DNA of 64,000 nucleotides from Malacoplasma iowae (lineage in GTDB: Bacteria > Bacillota_I > Bacilli_A > Mycoplasmatales > Mycoplasmoidaceae): positions 248,001 through 312,000 of the forward strand of contig NZ_LR215023.1 in assembly GCF_900660615.1 (NCBI RefSeq), written 5' to 3'. This document shows, in pieces, positions 1 through 9,436 of the stretch. The stretch's first letter is position 1. Every line of letters starts with the position of its first letter. A model generated the notes under the pieces. The model searched no databases and was not told the origin of the DNA. It saw only the letters and a program-made list of their open reading frames with translations. The translations under genes were made by a program, and so were the position numbers.

Positions 1-1
1 A

Positions 2-427
2 AAAATGCAAAAAAATAAACTATATTCCTATAATGATGGTGTTGTTATTGGAAGATTAATTGGTGGAAATTTAAATACAATGGTATCTGTTTATAACACT
101 GAATTTATGCCTGAAATAGTAGAAGGAGACATTCTTTTTATTGAGGATTCAAATAAGTCAGTTGATGAATGTGAAAGAAATTTTGCTTTTTTAAAAAACT
201 CTAAAATCCTTGATAAAGTTTCTGGTGTTATATTGGGTAAATCTGAAAATTTTAATAAAATGTCATCTAATGAAACATATGAATCACTATTTATGAAATT
301 TTTAGATAGAAAAATACCTGTATTAACTAATTTTGATTCATCTCATTGTCAACCAATGAATGTACTAAAAATAGGTGGTAAAGTAAAGTTGGATACATTT
401 AATAAGCAAGTAACATTGTTAGAATAA
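2..427 (+). CDS. S66-family peptidase (LD-carboxypeptidase / MccF-like), 3' part only
   Basis: This is the C-terminal domain of a serine peptidase of family S66. The reading frame is open at the left window edge, so the nucleophile-serine domain lies outside. The family signature is clear: GRLIGGNLNTM, then ILFIEDS with the catalytic Glu (residue 47 counted from the first ATG in the window), then the PVLTNFDSSH block with the catalytic His (residue 114). Family members cleave LD-linked peptidoglycan peptides or, as MccF, inactivate peptide-nucleotide antibiotics. A wall-less cell has no obvious peptidoglycan substrate, so an MccF-like or peptide-recycling role is at least as likely. The ATG at position 5 is internal and not the true start. 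No operon partner is visible; a hairpin terminator follows. Confidence 0.8.
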   Translation, partial: KMQKNKLYSYNDGVVIGRLIGGNLNTMVSVYNTEFMPEIVEGDILFIEDSNKSVDECERNFAFLKNSKILDKVSGVILGKSENFNKMSSNETYESLFMKFLDRKIPVLTNFDSSHCQPMNVLKIGGKVKLDTFNKQVTLLE

Positions 428-545
428 ATGTAACAATATTTATTATTTGTAATAAAACATAATTCAAAAAAACAATAAACACATAATGCTATATTATTTA
501 ATTTGTGTTTGATAAAAAAGATTTTGTTCACATAATTTTAAAAGG

Positions 546-578
546 GAAATGTTATTTTTATATTAACATTTCTTTTTT
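546..578 (+). terminator. Hairpin terminator after the S66 peptidase gene
   Basis: Stem GAAATGTTA / TAACATTTC with a 9-nt loop, followed by a run of T. It ends the peptidase transcript. Confidence 0.7.
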
Positions 579-1185
579 AAATAAATTTTTATTACATGTT
601 TAATAGTTTGATTTTATATATTTTTATTTTGTTATTAGATATTAACAATTTCTTATAAAACATTACACTTTTTATAACCATATTTTGTTTTATGTCTTTA
701 TTTTTATAAATTTCAATTCAAACATTACTTATTTTTAAAATAAAGAGATTGAATATTATAACTATGAGAAGTTAATTACTTGTTATGTGAATGTAAAACT
801 TAAAAAATCTTTGTTAATTTTTTTCTATCATTTATTATTATTTTTAATCTTTTGTTTTATAAAGTTATGCAGTAACATTTATGAATTTTGTACTAGCTTT
901 TGAATTACAAGATTACAATGTACTTCTTTATATTTTTTGCATCTCTCTCTTACATTGCTTTGTTAATTATTGGTAAAAGTTTTTAGCTATTAACCTTTTT
1001 ATTTTCTATGTAATTATTAATCTTTTTAATTTTATAAATTAAAAACTTTTACATTTTTTTATTTATTCTAAATGTTTCATTTTTCACTTGTTAAATATTT
1101 TTGCTTTCTTGATTTTTTATAAACAAATTTATAAAGTGAAAAATCATTTAGAACTAAAAAGCATAAGATAAAATATAGTATTTTT
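579..1185. other. AT-rich spacer without a recognisable gene
   Basis: About 600 bases with stops in all frames and no recognisable protein on either strand. One imperfect inverted repeat is visible: TCTAAATG near 1067 and CATTTAGA near 1145, each next to a TTTTTCACTT / AAGTGAAAAA arm. No RNA gene was recognised. Confidence 0.6.
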
Positions 1186-1215
1186 TTAATTAAAAATAGA
1201 GTTATATATTATAAT
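1186..1215 (+). promoter_or_regulatory. Candidate promoter of the suf operon
   Basis: TATAAT at 1210-1215 with a weak -35 element TTAATT at 1186-1191 (spacer 18). It sits about 95 bases before the sufC start, which leaves room for a leader carrying the 1241-1284 hairpin. Confidence 0.4.
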
Positions 1216-1240
1216 ATTTACATAACAAAATAAATAATAA

Positions 1241-1284
1241 ATATGATGCAGCATATTTGTGAATCCAAATATGTTGTATCATAT
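1241..1284 (+). promoter_or_regulatory. Long leader hairpin upstream of sufC
   Basis: Two 19-nt arms (1241-1259 and 1266-1284) pair across a 6-nt loop. The only departures from perfect pairing are two positions that become G-U in RNA. The hairpin ends 21 bases before the sufC ATG and the ribosome-binding site GAGAGGG follows it. It has no strong T run, so it looks like a leader structure or an mRNA stabiliser more than a simple terminator. Confidence 0.6.
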
Positions 1285-1305
1285 TTTATTTACAGAGAGG
1301 GATAA

Positions 1306-2058
1306 ATGAAAAAGTTAACAATTAAAAATTTGCATACATCTATTAACGATAAAGAAATTTTAAAAGATATTAATTTAGAAATTAATGCTGGAGAGATTAT
1401 AGCTGTTGTTGGTCCCAATGGACATGGTAAATCAACATTAGTTAAAGTGTTAACTCACCACTATATGACAGAAATTACTAAGGGTAATATCTTAATTGAT
1501 GATCAAGATATTGAAGAGTGGGAAACCGATGAAATATCAAGAGCTGGTTTGTTTTTAGCTCCACAAACTTCAGAAGAAATTCCTGGTGTTTTAATGATTG
1601 ATTTTTTAAAAACAATTATTAATGTAAGACGTGAAACAAAAATATCACTTCCAGAACTTTATAAATTAATTCAAACAAATATTAAATCTCTTGAAATGAA
1701 TAATGATTTATTACATAGATTTGTTAATCAAGGTTTTTCTGGTGGAGAAAAGAAAAAATGTGAAATACTACAAATGAAATTAGCTAATCCTGATTTTGTA
1801 ATGCTTGATGAAATTGATTCTGGATTAGATGTTGATTCATTAAGGATTGTAGTTAGAGAAATAAAAAATTGGTTTGATAAAAATAAAGCTTTAATTATTA
1901 TTTCTCACCATGAAAAACTATTTAAAGAAATTATTCCTACAAAAGTTATTGTTGTATACAATGGTAGAATTGCTAAACAAGGTGGTTTTGATATTCTAGA
2001 AAGAATTTATAAAGAAGGTTATTCTTGGGTTGCTAAAGAGTTAGGAGACAAAAAATAA
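1306..2058 (+). CDS. sufC: SufC, Fe-S cluster assembly ATPase
   Basis: ABC-type ATPase of the SUF iron-sulfur cluster machinery. It works in the cytosol with SufB and SufD to build clusters on the SufB scaffold. The 250 residues show the Walker A loop GPNGHGKST (about residues 36-44), the ABC signature FSGGEKKK, Walker B FVMLDEIDSGLD and the switch-His segment IIISHH, all typical of SufC. An AGAGAGGG ribosome-binding site precedes the ATG. It is the first gene of sufC-D-S-U-B and its stop overlaps the sufD start (TAATG), so the two are translationally coupled. Length is normal for the family. Confidence 0.97.
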   Translation: MKKLTIKNLHTSINDKEILKDINLEINAGEIIAVVGPNGHGKSTLVKVLTHHYMTEITKGNILIDDQDIEEWETDEISRAGLFLAPQTSEEIPGVLMIDFLKTIINVRRETKISLPELYKLIQTNIKSLEMNNDLLHRFVNQGFSGGEKKKCEILQMKLANPDFVMLDEIDSGLDVDSLRIVVREIKNWFDKNKALIIISHHEKLFKEIIPTKVIVVYNGRIAKQGGFDILERIYKEGYSWVAKELGDKK

Positions 2059-2675
2059 TGTCTTCAAGTGTTGTGTTTTTAGATGATAAAAATTATAACC
2101 ATACAATTAAAGTTAAAGATAAAGAGATAAAAGAACTTTTTATTCTAGATACTTTAAAATCAGATGTTAACCTTCATATAAATATTGATATAGAAACAAA
2201 CTCAAAAGTTGATATAGTTATATCTTCATTAAATCTTGAAAATCATAATAAAACTTTTAATGTTTTAGTTAATCATTTGGGTGATGAATCAGAAAGTTAT
2301 TGCCAAGTGTTTGGCGTTAATAAAGATAATGCAAAAACAACTTTTAATCTAGAAGCAATTATAAAAGATACTTCTAGGGGTAATTATTGTGAACAAGCAA
2401 TAAAAGGAATTTTATTATCCAATTCTGCTGTAATAGAGGGAAAACCAAATTTAATTATTAACACCAATAATATTAAAGCTAAACATGCTTTAGCGATTGG
2501 AAGACTTAATCAAGCTCATATATTTTATTTACAAAACAAAGGCCTTAAAAAAGGAGATGCAATAAAATTAATTTTATTAAGTTATTTTAATGTTGTTTTG
2601 TACAAACTAGAGGATGAAAAATTAAGGGAAGAAACAGTTCAAAAAATATATAACACTATTGGTAAAGTGGAGTAA
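2058..2675 (+). CDS. sufD: SufD-like Fe-S assembly protein, short form
   Basis: SufD is the beta-helix partner of SufB in the SufBC2D complex. At 205 residues this protein is about half the usual SufD length. It keeps the C-terminal part of the family: a PNLIINTNNIKAKHALAIG segment with the conserved His, followed by YLQNKGLKKGDAIKLILLSY. The N-terminal helical domain and part of the beta-helix are missing. The ATG overlaps the sufC stop and sufS follows 3 bases later. Identity rests on the C-terminal motif and the operon position. Whether a reduced SufD still binds SufC and SufB cannot be told from the sequence. Confidence 0.85.
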   Translation: MSSSVVFLDDKNYNHTIKVKDKEIKELFILDTLKSDVNLHINIDIETNSKVDIVISSLNLENHNKTFNVLVNHLGDESESYCQVFGVNKDNAKTTFNLEAIIKDTSRGNYCEQAIKGILLSNSAVIEGKPNLIINTNNIKAKHALAIGRLNQAHIFYLQNKGLKKGDAIKLILLSYFNVVLYKLEDEKLREETVQKIYNTIGKVE

Positions 2676-2678
2676 TTT

Positions 2679-3896
2679 ATGGAAAATAGATGAAGAAATA
2701 AAATTGATTGATTTGCAAATAATAGTGATTATGTATATCTTGATAGTGCAGCAACAGCACTTAAACCAAGAAGTGTTTTAGAAGCAATTAATTACTACAC
2801 AAATCATATTTGTACAAATCCACATAATGATGATTCACAATTTTCACATAGACCACATATTGTTATGGAAGAAACAAGAACTTTATTAAGTGAAATATTA
2901 AATTGTGATAGTAAAGAAATAATCTTTACTCCTGGTGGTACATTTTCTTTAAATATGGCAGCATCATCTCTTGAGGATTTTTTATCAAGCGGAGATGAAA
3001 TCATATTAACAAATGCAGAACATGCATCAAACATTTTGCCATGAATGGATCTTGCTAAGAAAAAAAACTTAAAGCTAATTTTTGCAGAAACAGATTTTAG
3101 CAACTCAAATATATATGAAAATGACATAATAAATAAAATTACTCATAAAACAAAAGTTGTTGCTTTTGCTAATGGTACAAATCTTATAGGTCATGAAATA
3201 GATGCAGAAAGATTGTCTAACTTAATAAAATCTATAAATAATAATATTTTTATTATTGTTGATGCTGTTCAATATTTAGCTCATAATAAAATGAACTTAA
3301 AAAAAGCATCAATTGATTTTTTAGCTTGTAGTGCTCATAAAATGATGGGACCAACAGGAATAGGTGCATTATATATAAATAAAAATTTAATAAATTTCAT
3401 AAAACCAAAAATTGTTGGTGGTGGAATGAATGGTGAAATTAGAAGAGATTATTATACCTTAATGGAAGGCAATCTTAAGTTTGAAGCAGGTACTCCAAAC
3501 ATTATGGGAATATATGGTTGAAATGCTGCTTTAAAGCTTTATGTTAATACAGATTTTGAAAAAGAAAGAGAAAGAATATTTGAATTAAAGCATTATCTTG
3601 ACTCGAAATTAAAATCTATTAATAATTTAAAAATTTATAATATGGGAATAAATTCTTTTGTTACAATTTTCTCAATTGATAACGTCTTTAGTCAAGATTT
3701 AGCTAATTATCTTGGTAATAACAAGATAATTGTAAGAAGTGGTTTATCTTGTGCAAAACTTGCAGATGAAATTATCAATTATCCACATGTTGTAAGAGTA
3801 TCTATGCATTTTTACACTACAAAAGAAGATATAGATAAACTTATTGACGCATTAAAAAAATACAAGAAAGGGGATGAACTTGATGGACTCGTCTAA
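2679..3896 (+). CDS. sufS: SufS cysteine desulfurase
   Basis: PLP-dependent class V aminotransferase that removes sulfur from cysteine and passes it as persulfide to SufU. The 405 residues need in-frame TGA codons read as Trp, for example at residues 5 and 11. Motifs in order: YLDSAATALKP near the N terminus, a conserved His in NAEHASNILPW, DAVQYLAHN for PLP binding, the PLP lysine in ACSAHKMMGPTG, and the sulfur-carrying Cys in the VRSGLSCAKL loop. The start ATG follows the sufD stop directly. The end overlaps sufU by 14 bases. It could also supply sulfur to other enzymes, such as the PAPS-reductase-like protein at 48050-49429, but that is inference. Confidence 0.95.
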
Positions 3897-4320
3897 TGAA
3901 TCAATGGTTTTTAGACAAATGATTTTAGATCATTATGAAAACCCTATAAATAAAAAAATTGATGATGATGTCATAAATACTTATAGTAAGTATAATTACA
4001 AATCTGAATCTTGTATTGATAATCTTACAGTTTATTTAAAAATAGAAAATAACATTGTTAGAGATGCTCGTTTTGATGGAATAGGATGTGCAATAAGTAC
4101 ATCATCAACAGATATATTATGTGAAATGATAAAAAATAAAAATAAGAATGAGATTAAATTAATTTTAGATAACTATTTTTCAATGATTAATTCAGAACCA
4201 TATGATCAAACAATTATAGGCGATCTTAAAATTTTTAAAAATGTAAACCAACAATTAAATAGAATTAAATGTGCTTTAGTGGGGGTTAATTCAATAAAAA
4301 ATATTATTGATAGTAATTAA
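3883..4320 (+). CDS. sufU: SufU sulfur-transfer protein
   Basis: IscU-fold protein that accepts persulfide sulfur from SufS in Gram-positive type SUF systems. The 145 residues begin with the family pattern FRQMILDHYENPINK. Three cysteines lie at the expected places: SESCIDNL, GIGCAIS and NRIKCALVG. Two ATGs are possible. The first (3874) directly abuts the AAAGGGG ribosome-binding site, while 3883 lies 9 bases after it, so 3883 is chosen. The gene overlaps the end of sufS and is followed by sufB after 2 bases. Confidence 0.93.
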   Translation: MDSSNESMVFRQMILDHYENPINKKIDDDVINTYSKYNYKSESCIDNLTVYLKIENNIVRDARFDGIGCAISTSSTDILCEMIKNKNKNEIKLILDNYFSMINSEPYDQTIIGDLKIFKNVNQQLNRIKCALVGVNSIKNIIDSN

Positions 4321-4322
4321 TT

Positions 4323-5720
4323 ATGATTGATAAAAAAGAAATAAATATTGAGTATGAATATGGATTTAATGATGGTGATAATGCAATTATTAAATTTGAA
4401 AAAGGATTAAATGAGGAAGTAATTAGAAAAATTTCTAAAATAAAAAATGAACCTGACTGAATGTTGGAAATAAGACTTAAAGGTTATCAAGAATTTTTAA
4501 AATTTAATAATCCTAAATGAGGACCTAATTTAGATTTCATTAAATTTGATGATTATGTGTACTATACAACATCATCTAAGAAAACAGAATCTTATTGAGA
4601 AAAAGTTCCACAAGATATAAAAAACACTTTTGAAAGACTTGGAATTCCAGAAGCTGAAGCTAAATTTTTAAATGGTGTTTCAGCACAATATGATTCAGAA
4701 ACTGTATATAAAAAACTGGAAGAAGAACTTGAGCAAAAAGGTGTGATATTTACTAATGTTGAAACAGCAGTATTAAAATATCCTGATCTAGTAAAAAAAT
4801 ATTTTGGAAAATTAGTTCCAGCAAATGATAATAAATATGCAGCATTAAATACTGCTGTTTGATCTGGTGGTTCATTTATATATGTTCCAAAAAATGTTGA
4901 ATTAGAAAAACCACTTCAAGCATATTTTAGAATTAATGGTTTAAGTTCTGGACAATTTGAAAGAACCTTAATTATTTTAGATGAAGGTGCAAAAGTTCAT
5001 TATGTTGAGGGTTGTACAGCTCCAGTTTATAGTGAACATAATTTGCATGCAGCAGTTGTTGAATGCTTTGTACATAAAAATACCAACTTAAGATATACAA
5101 CAATTCAAAATTGAAGTAAAAATGTTTTAAATTTGGTTACAAAACGTGCTAAAGTATATCGTTCAGGTAATATGTCTTGAATAGATGGTAACATAGGTGC
5201 TGGAATTAATATGAAATATCCTTCAAGCATCCTTGCAGAAGAATATGCATCAAGTGATTGTATTTCAATTGCTGTTGCATCTAAAAATGTTGTACAAGAT
5301 GCTGGTGCTAAAATGATTCATTTAGCTCCTAACACAAAATCTAAAATTATTTCAAAATCAGTTTCTCTTAATGGAGGGGATACAAGATATAGAGGATTTG
5401 TTAAAATCGCTAAAGATGCAATTAATTCACATGCATCTGTTGAATGTGATACTTTAATCCTTGATGACATATCAAGAAGTGATACGGTGCCAGTGGAAAT
5501 AATTGGTAATAAAGAATCTTTTTTAGAACATGAAGCAAAAGTTTCAAACATTTCAGAAGAACAGTTGTATTATTTAATGGGGAAAGGTTTGAGCAAGGAT
5601 GAAGCTGAATATCTAATTGTATTAGGTTTTTTAGAACCATTTGCCAAAGAATTACCAATGGAATATGCAATAGAGTTAAATCGTTTGATAAAATTGGACA
5701 TGGAAGGTTCAGTGGGGTAA
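4323..5720 (+). CDS. sufB: SufB Fe-S scaffold protein
   Basis: Scaffold of the SufBCD complex on which the cluster is assembled. The 465-residue product carries several UGA-Trp codons. The family segments [59 protein letters not shown] and the C-terminal RGDTRYRG-equivalent [15 protein letters not shown] are all present. It is the last protein gene of the suf operon. A short inverted repeat (AGTGGG / CCCACT) straddles its stop codon and a tRNA gene begins 13 bases later, so the tRNA is probably cut from the same transcript. Confidence 0.96.
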
Positions 5721-5729
5721 AATCCCACT
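5711..5729 (+). promoter_or_regulatory. Small hairpin across the sufB stop codon
   Basis: AGTGGG (5711-5716) pairs with CCCACT (5724-5729). It has no T run, so it is not a classical terminator. It lies just before the tRNA and could mark a processing point between mRNA and tRNA. Confidence 0.4.
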
Positions 5730-5733
5730 ATGT

Positions 5734-5809
5734 CTCCTAGTAGCTCAATTGGTAGAGCGTTTGTCTTCGGAACAAAAGGTTGTGGGTTCAATTCCTATCT
5801 AGGGGGCCA
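5734..5809 (+). tRNA. tRNA-Arg (anticodon UCG)
   Basis: A full cloverleaf can be folded by eye. The acceptor stem is CTCCTAG / CTAGGGG with one G-U pair, and the D arm is GCTC / GAGC. The anticodon stem is TTTGT / ACAAA with loop CTTCGGA, which gives TCG at positions 34-36. The T arm contains GGGTTCAATTCC. The discriminator is G and CCA is encoded. C35 is the main arginine identity base. It follows sufB by 13 bases and is followed by a terminator. Confidence 0.9.
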
Positions 5810-5845
5810 ATTAATAACTATTGTTTATTTTTTTATAAAACTATT

Positions 5846-5886
5846 AGCACCTATCTTTTGTATGTTATAAATTTAGGTGCTTTTTA
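5846..5886 (+). terminator. Terminator after the tRNA-Arg
   Basis: AGCACCTA pairs with TAGGTGCT across a loop of about 20 bases, followed by TTTTT. It ends the suf-tRNA transcript. Confidence 0.75.
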
Positions 5887-5914
5887 GTTCCCAAAGATGT
5901 AGGAAAGGAGTGTT

Positions 5915-6364
5915 ATGATGAATGAATTAGAGCTAAGACAAAAGTTTGAAAACAATATCAACAAAGTAGTTACAAATTTCAATAGTATATGCCCAGATAA
6001 CGAAAGCAAACTCTCTTTTATAAAAACAGCTATTAAAAGTGATAACATGTTAGAAATGTTATCTTCAGAAAATACTAAACTACTAAAAGAAGCTATGGAA
6101 GCATTTATTGATTCAGCTAAAGTCACTGAAACAAGAAAAATGCAGCAAGCAATGCTTATGCCACTTCTTGCTAAAATGTTCAAAGATACACCATTTAGTG
6201 AAATGAAGTCATACTTTGAACAAGACTCGAAAATGTATAGCTTATTTTGTATGATGTTTGTAACTTTTAAATATGAAGAAAGTTTAAAAAAACACGGGGA
6301 AGAACATCATAAAGACATATTGGCAGCACTTGATAAATATGTTTATGGAATAACATCTTTATAG
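5915..6364 (+). CDS. Hypothetical helical protein, 149 aa
   Basis: Not recognised. A good ribosome-binding site (AAAGGAG) lies 4 bases before the first of two consecutive ATGs (5915 and 5918). The product is predicted to be almost entirely alpha-helical, rich in Lys, Glu and Met, with no signal peptide or membrane segment, so it is probably cytosolic. A stretch of unusual methionine density (KMQQAMLMPLLAKMF) sits near residue 80. It lies alone between the tRNA terminator and a small membrane protein gene. Confidence 0.7.
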   Translation: MMNELELRQKFENNINKVVTNFNSICPDNESKLSFIKTAIKSDNMLEMLSSENTKLLKEAMEAFIDSAKVTETRKMQQAMLMPLLAKMFKDTPFSEMKSYFEQDSKMYSLFCMMFVTFKYEESLKKHGEEHHKDILAALDKYVYGITSL

Positions 6365-6413
6365 ACAATAAGTTATAATCTAGTAAGTATTATTAAATTT
6401 TAGGAGTAAAATT

Positions 6414-6638
6414 ATGAACAAAATTTCAAAAATTATTTTATCTGTATTATGAGCTTTAACAGCTATTTCAACATTAGGAGTTGGTGCTTATGTATTAGCT
6501 GATGTTAACACAGCATGTCAATGAGCTTGATTCTTACCAGCAATTGTAGCTTTTGTTTCATCAGTTGCTACAGTAATTGCAAAAGCAGTTTCAACTTCAA
6601 AAAAAGCACACCAAGCAAAAATTGCTACAAAAGCTTAA
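6414..6638 (+). CDS. Small two-helix membrane protein, 74 aa
   Basis: This short gene has several UGA-Trp codons, which hide it under the standard code. The ribosome-binding site TAGGAG lies 8 bases before the ATG. The product has two hydrophobic segments, about residues 6-28 and 38-58, and a short Lys/Ala-rich basic tail (SKKAHQAKIATKA), so it is probably an integral membrane protein with a cytosolic tail. No family was recognised. TATAAT at 6374-6379 may be its promoter and a strong terminator follows at 6663-6690. Confidence 0.75.
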
Positions 6639-6662
6639 TTTAATATCTATTTAAAACCAATA

Positions 6663-6690
6663 AACGTTCACCTAAAGGTGGGCGTTTTTA
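6663..6690 (+). terminator. Terminator after the small membrane protein gene
   Basis: AACGTTCACC pairs with GGTGGGCGTT (two G-U pairs) over a TAAA loop, followed by TTTTT. Confidence 0.85.
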
Positions 6691-6769
6691 TTTAATAATT
6701 TTTTTATTTTTATTAATTTGTTAAATCTATATTAAAATAAATTTAACTTTTATTTTATGGGTGATAATA

Positions 6770-7744
6770 ATGACTTTCTCAGTTGATGTAATGGGTTTTG
6801 AAAATGATATTAGTGAAGCTATAAAAGCTTGTAGAAAATTTGTTTCAAAAAATAAAGATGTAAAAATAATTCTTGTTGGTAATAAACAAGAAATTCTTTC
6901 TCATTTAAAAAATGAAGAAGAGTTTGAAATAGAAGATGCTAGTGATGTAATTAAAATGACTGATGATCCAATTAGTGTAAGAAACAAAAAAGATAGTTCT
7001 ATGTATAAAGCAATAGAATTAGTTAAAGATGATAAAGCTCATGCAGTTTTGTCAGCTGGTAATACTGCATGTTATGTTTTTTTAACTCATTTATTGTTAA
7101 AAAAATTAAATAAAATATCTAAAGCTGGTTTTATGCCTTTTATTCCAACAAGAAATAATGTTGGTTTAAATATTTTAGATGTTGGAGCTAATAAAGAAGT
7201 TTCGCCAATTGATCTTGTTAATTTTGCAATTATGGGAAATGTTTATGTGAAAGAAACAAGAAATATAGAAAATCCTAAAATAGGGTTAATAAACATTGGA
7301 ACTGAAGATAATAAAGGTTTAGATTATTTAATAGAAGCAAATAAAATGTTAAAAGAAAATAAACAATTAAATTATGTTGGTTTTATTGAACCTAGAAATT
7401 TAATTGAAGGTGAAGTTGATATAGCGGTTGCAGATGGTTTTGTTGGAAATATTGTTTTAAAAACTCTTGAAGGTACAAGCAAAACAATTAGTAGATCTTT
7501 AAAAGACCAATATAAAAAACCATGAAATTGGCTTGGATTATTATTTTCTATTTTTGCATTAAAAAAAATAAAGAAAAAATTTGATTATAAAAACAATGCA
7601 GGAGCATTTGTTATTGGATTGTCAAAAATTGCTTTTAAAACACATGGTAATGCTGATTTTAAACAATTTTACAGTTCGTTAAGAATGATGAAAGAAACTA
7701 TTGATAATAGTGTTTTAAAGAAAATTGAAAGTGAATTTAATTAA
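6770..7744 (+). CDS. plsX: PlsX, phosphate acyltransferase
   Basis: Interconverts acyl-ACP and acyl-phosphate and supplies acyl-phosphate for phosphatidate synthesis, peripherally at the membrane. The 324 residues contain FSVDVMGFEND at the N terminus, the SAGNTACYVF segment, FMPFIPT, ILDVGANKEV, NIGTEDNKG and VADGFVGNIVLKTLEG, all typical of PlsX. The coding region runs through a TGA (7523-7525) as Trp. The ATG at 6770 aligns with the family start; a GTG three codons earlier is possible. Its stop overlaps the rnc start by one base (TAATG), the plsX-rnc arrangement seen in many Firmicutes and Mollicutes. Confidence 0.95.
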
Positions 7745-8421
7745 TGTACCCCGTTGAATCATTACTTAGAAAACTAGGTATTAAAACAAAAAACAAACAC
7801 TATTATATAGAGGCATTAACACATAATTCATATAAAAATGAAAACCGTAAAATTGATTATACATATCAAAGACTAGAATTTTTAGGTGACGTTATTATTT
7901 CTAAAATTATTTCATGCTATTTATTCTATAAAAAACTTGATGAGCAAGAAATGACTGAAATTAGGAAAATGTTAGTAAGTAGTGCAACTTTAAAAAGAGC
8001 AAGCGATGAACTTGATTTAATAAATTATGCATTTCTTGGTAAGGGAGTAAATATAGAAACAGATACTGCCAAAATTCGTGAAGATATTTTTGAATCATTA
8101 ATGGGAGCTATTTATTTAGATCTTGGCGAAATTAAAGTATATGAAATTTTAAAATCAACATTAATCAAATACTATGAATCAAATAGATTAAATAATGTTA
8201 TTGATTATAAATCAAAAATTCAAGAGATTTTTCAAAGTGGTATGGCCACAGATAAAAAAGTAAAAAACAAAATTCTATATGTTCATACAGAACTTGAAAA
8301 TAGAAAATTCAAATCTACATTATCTTTTAATAATGTTATTTATGGTGTTGGTATAGGCAATACAAAACATGAAGCTGATATTAATGCTGCTAGAATGGCA
8401 TATGAAAAATACCAAAGGTAA
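7744..8421 (+). CDS. rnc: Ribonuclease III
   Basis: Double-strand-specific endoribonuclease that processes rRNA and structured mRNAs. The catalytic domain (about residues 1-150) carries the RNase III signature QRLEFLGDVIISKI, with metal-binding Glu and Asp, and the second acidic cluster EDIFESLMGAIYLDLG. A double-stranded-RNA-binding domain follows (about 155-225) and ends in KHEADINAARMAYEKY. Length 225 is normal. It is translationally coupled to plsX. Confidence 0.96.
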   Translation: MYPVESLLRKLGIKTKNKHYYIEALTHNSYKNENRKIDYTYQRLEFLGDVIISKIISCYLFYKKLDEQEMTEIRKMLVSSATLKRASDELDLINYAFLGKGVNIETDTAKIREDIFESLMGAIYLDLGEIKVYEILKSTLIKYYESNRLNNVIDYKSKIQEIFQSGMATDKKVKNKILYVHTELENRKFKSTLSFNNVIYGVGIGNTKHEADINAARMAYEKYQR

Positions 8422-8441
8422 AATCAATAATTACAAATATT

Positions 8442-8493
8442 AAAAATACCTACTTTATCTTTAGATTAATTTCTTTAGAAAGTAGGTATTTTT
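8442..8493. terminator. Shared bidirectional terminator between rnc and the nucleoside hydrolase gene
   Basis: AAAATACCTACTTT pairs with AAAGTAGGTATTTT across a loop of about 22 bases. A tracts and T tracts flank both sides, so it can stop rnc on the plus strand and the hydrolase gene (ending at 8500) on the minus strand. Confidence 0.85.
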
Positions 8494-8499
8494 ATATTA

Positions 8500-9417
8500 T
8501 TATTCACACATTTTCATTGAATTATTAAATCACTCAATAAATTTGTTTTCATCTATATCTGTACATATAGTTACATTTGGAGTTTTATTTAATTTATTTT
8601 TTAAATCTATTATTGAATGGCCATAAACATATGTCTTTGTTGTTTCTATATCCACAAACACTTTTTGCGTAGTAAATATCTCTGGTTTGTCCAAATATGT
8701 AATAACAGTTGGATCATACATTTTTAAACCAGTTTGTAAACTTCCACCTCTATAGTGCTTAAATAGGTTATAAAAAATTTCACCTGTTTTGTTTAAGTTT
8801 TTAAATTTTTCACAATCATCTTTATATATTAAAGATTTCATCCCTATTTCTAATGGAACTATGACAATATCAAGTTTTGAATCAATTACTATTTTTGCAG
8901 CTTCTGGGTCTATATAAAAATTAAATTCTGCACTTGGAGATGAATTACCTCTATTAATTGCTCCACCCATTAATACAATTCTTTTTATTTTGTGTTTTAC
9001 ATCTTTATATAAAGATAATAACAATGCAATATTTGTTAGTGGTGCTAGTGCTACTATTGTGATTGGAGTGTCTGATTCTTTTAATATTTTATAAATTTCA
9101 TTTACTGCATGATTGTTTAAACAAGATTTAATAGGTTTTTTAAAATCATATCCGTCCATTCCTGTATTTCCGTGAACACTTTCACAAGTTTCTAATGTAT
9201 TTATTAGTGGAGATTCACTTCCTTTTGCAACTGGGATATCCTTTTTGTATTCAGATAAAATTTTTAATGCATTTGTTGTGGTCTTTTCCACATCTACATT
9301 TCCAGCAACTGTTGAAATTAATTTGATATCAAATTTGGGATTATGTAAAGCAAAAATAATTGCTATTGCATCATCTATTCCTGGATCTGTATCAATTATA
9401 ATTTTTTCTTTTTCCAT
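8500..9417 (-). CDS. Inosine-uridine preferring nucleoside hydrolase
   Basis: Hydrolyses the N-glycosidic bond of nucleosides to free base and ribose. The start (MEKEKII) is chosen because AAGGAG lies 6 bases upstream; a longer frame from an upstream ATG lacks this. The metal-binding signature DTDPGIDDAIAI is at about residues 9-20, with VALAPLTNIALLL and MGGAINRGNSSPSAEFNFY further on and the last conserved Asp near MYDPTV. UGA is read as Trp near the C terminus and the frame ends at TAA (305 residues). It follows the DcuC-like carrier by 19 bases on the same strand. Next to ribokinase this suggests nucleoside salvage feeding ribose 5-phosphate. Confidence 0.92.
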
Positions 9418-9436
9418 AATATTCTCCTTATTTTTT

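Noticed and set aside
2679-5720. Apparent frame breaks and short ORFs in sufS and sufB
   Set aside because: All interruptions are in-frame TGA codons, which are Trp in this organism; the reading frames are continuous and motifs line up.
5734-5809. Reading the tRNA anticodon as CGG (Pro) by shifting the loop
   Set aside because: The 5-bp stem TTTGT / ACAAA fixes a 7-base loop with T33, so the anticodon is TCG. The C35 identity base supports Arg.
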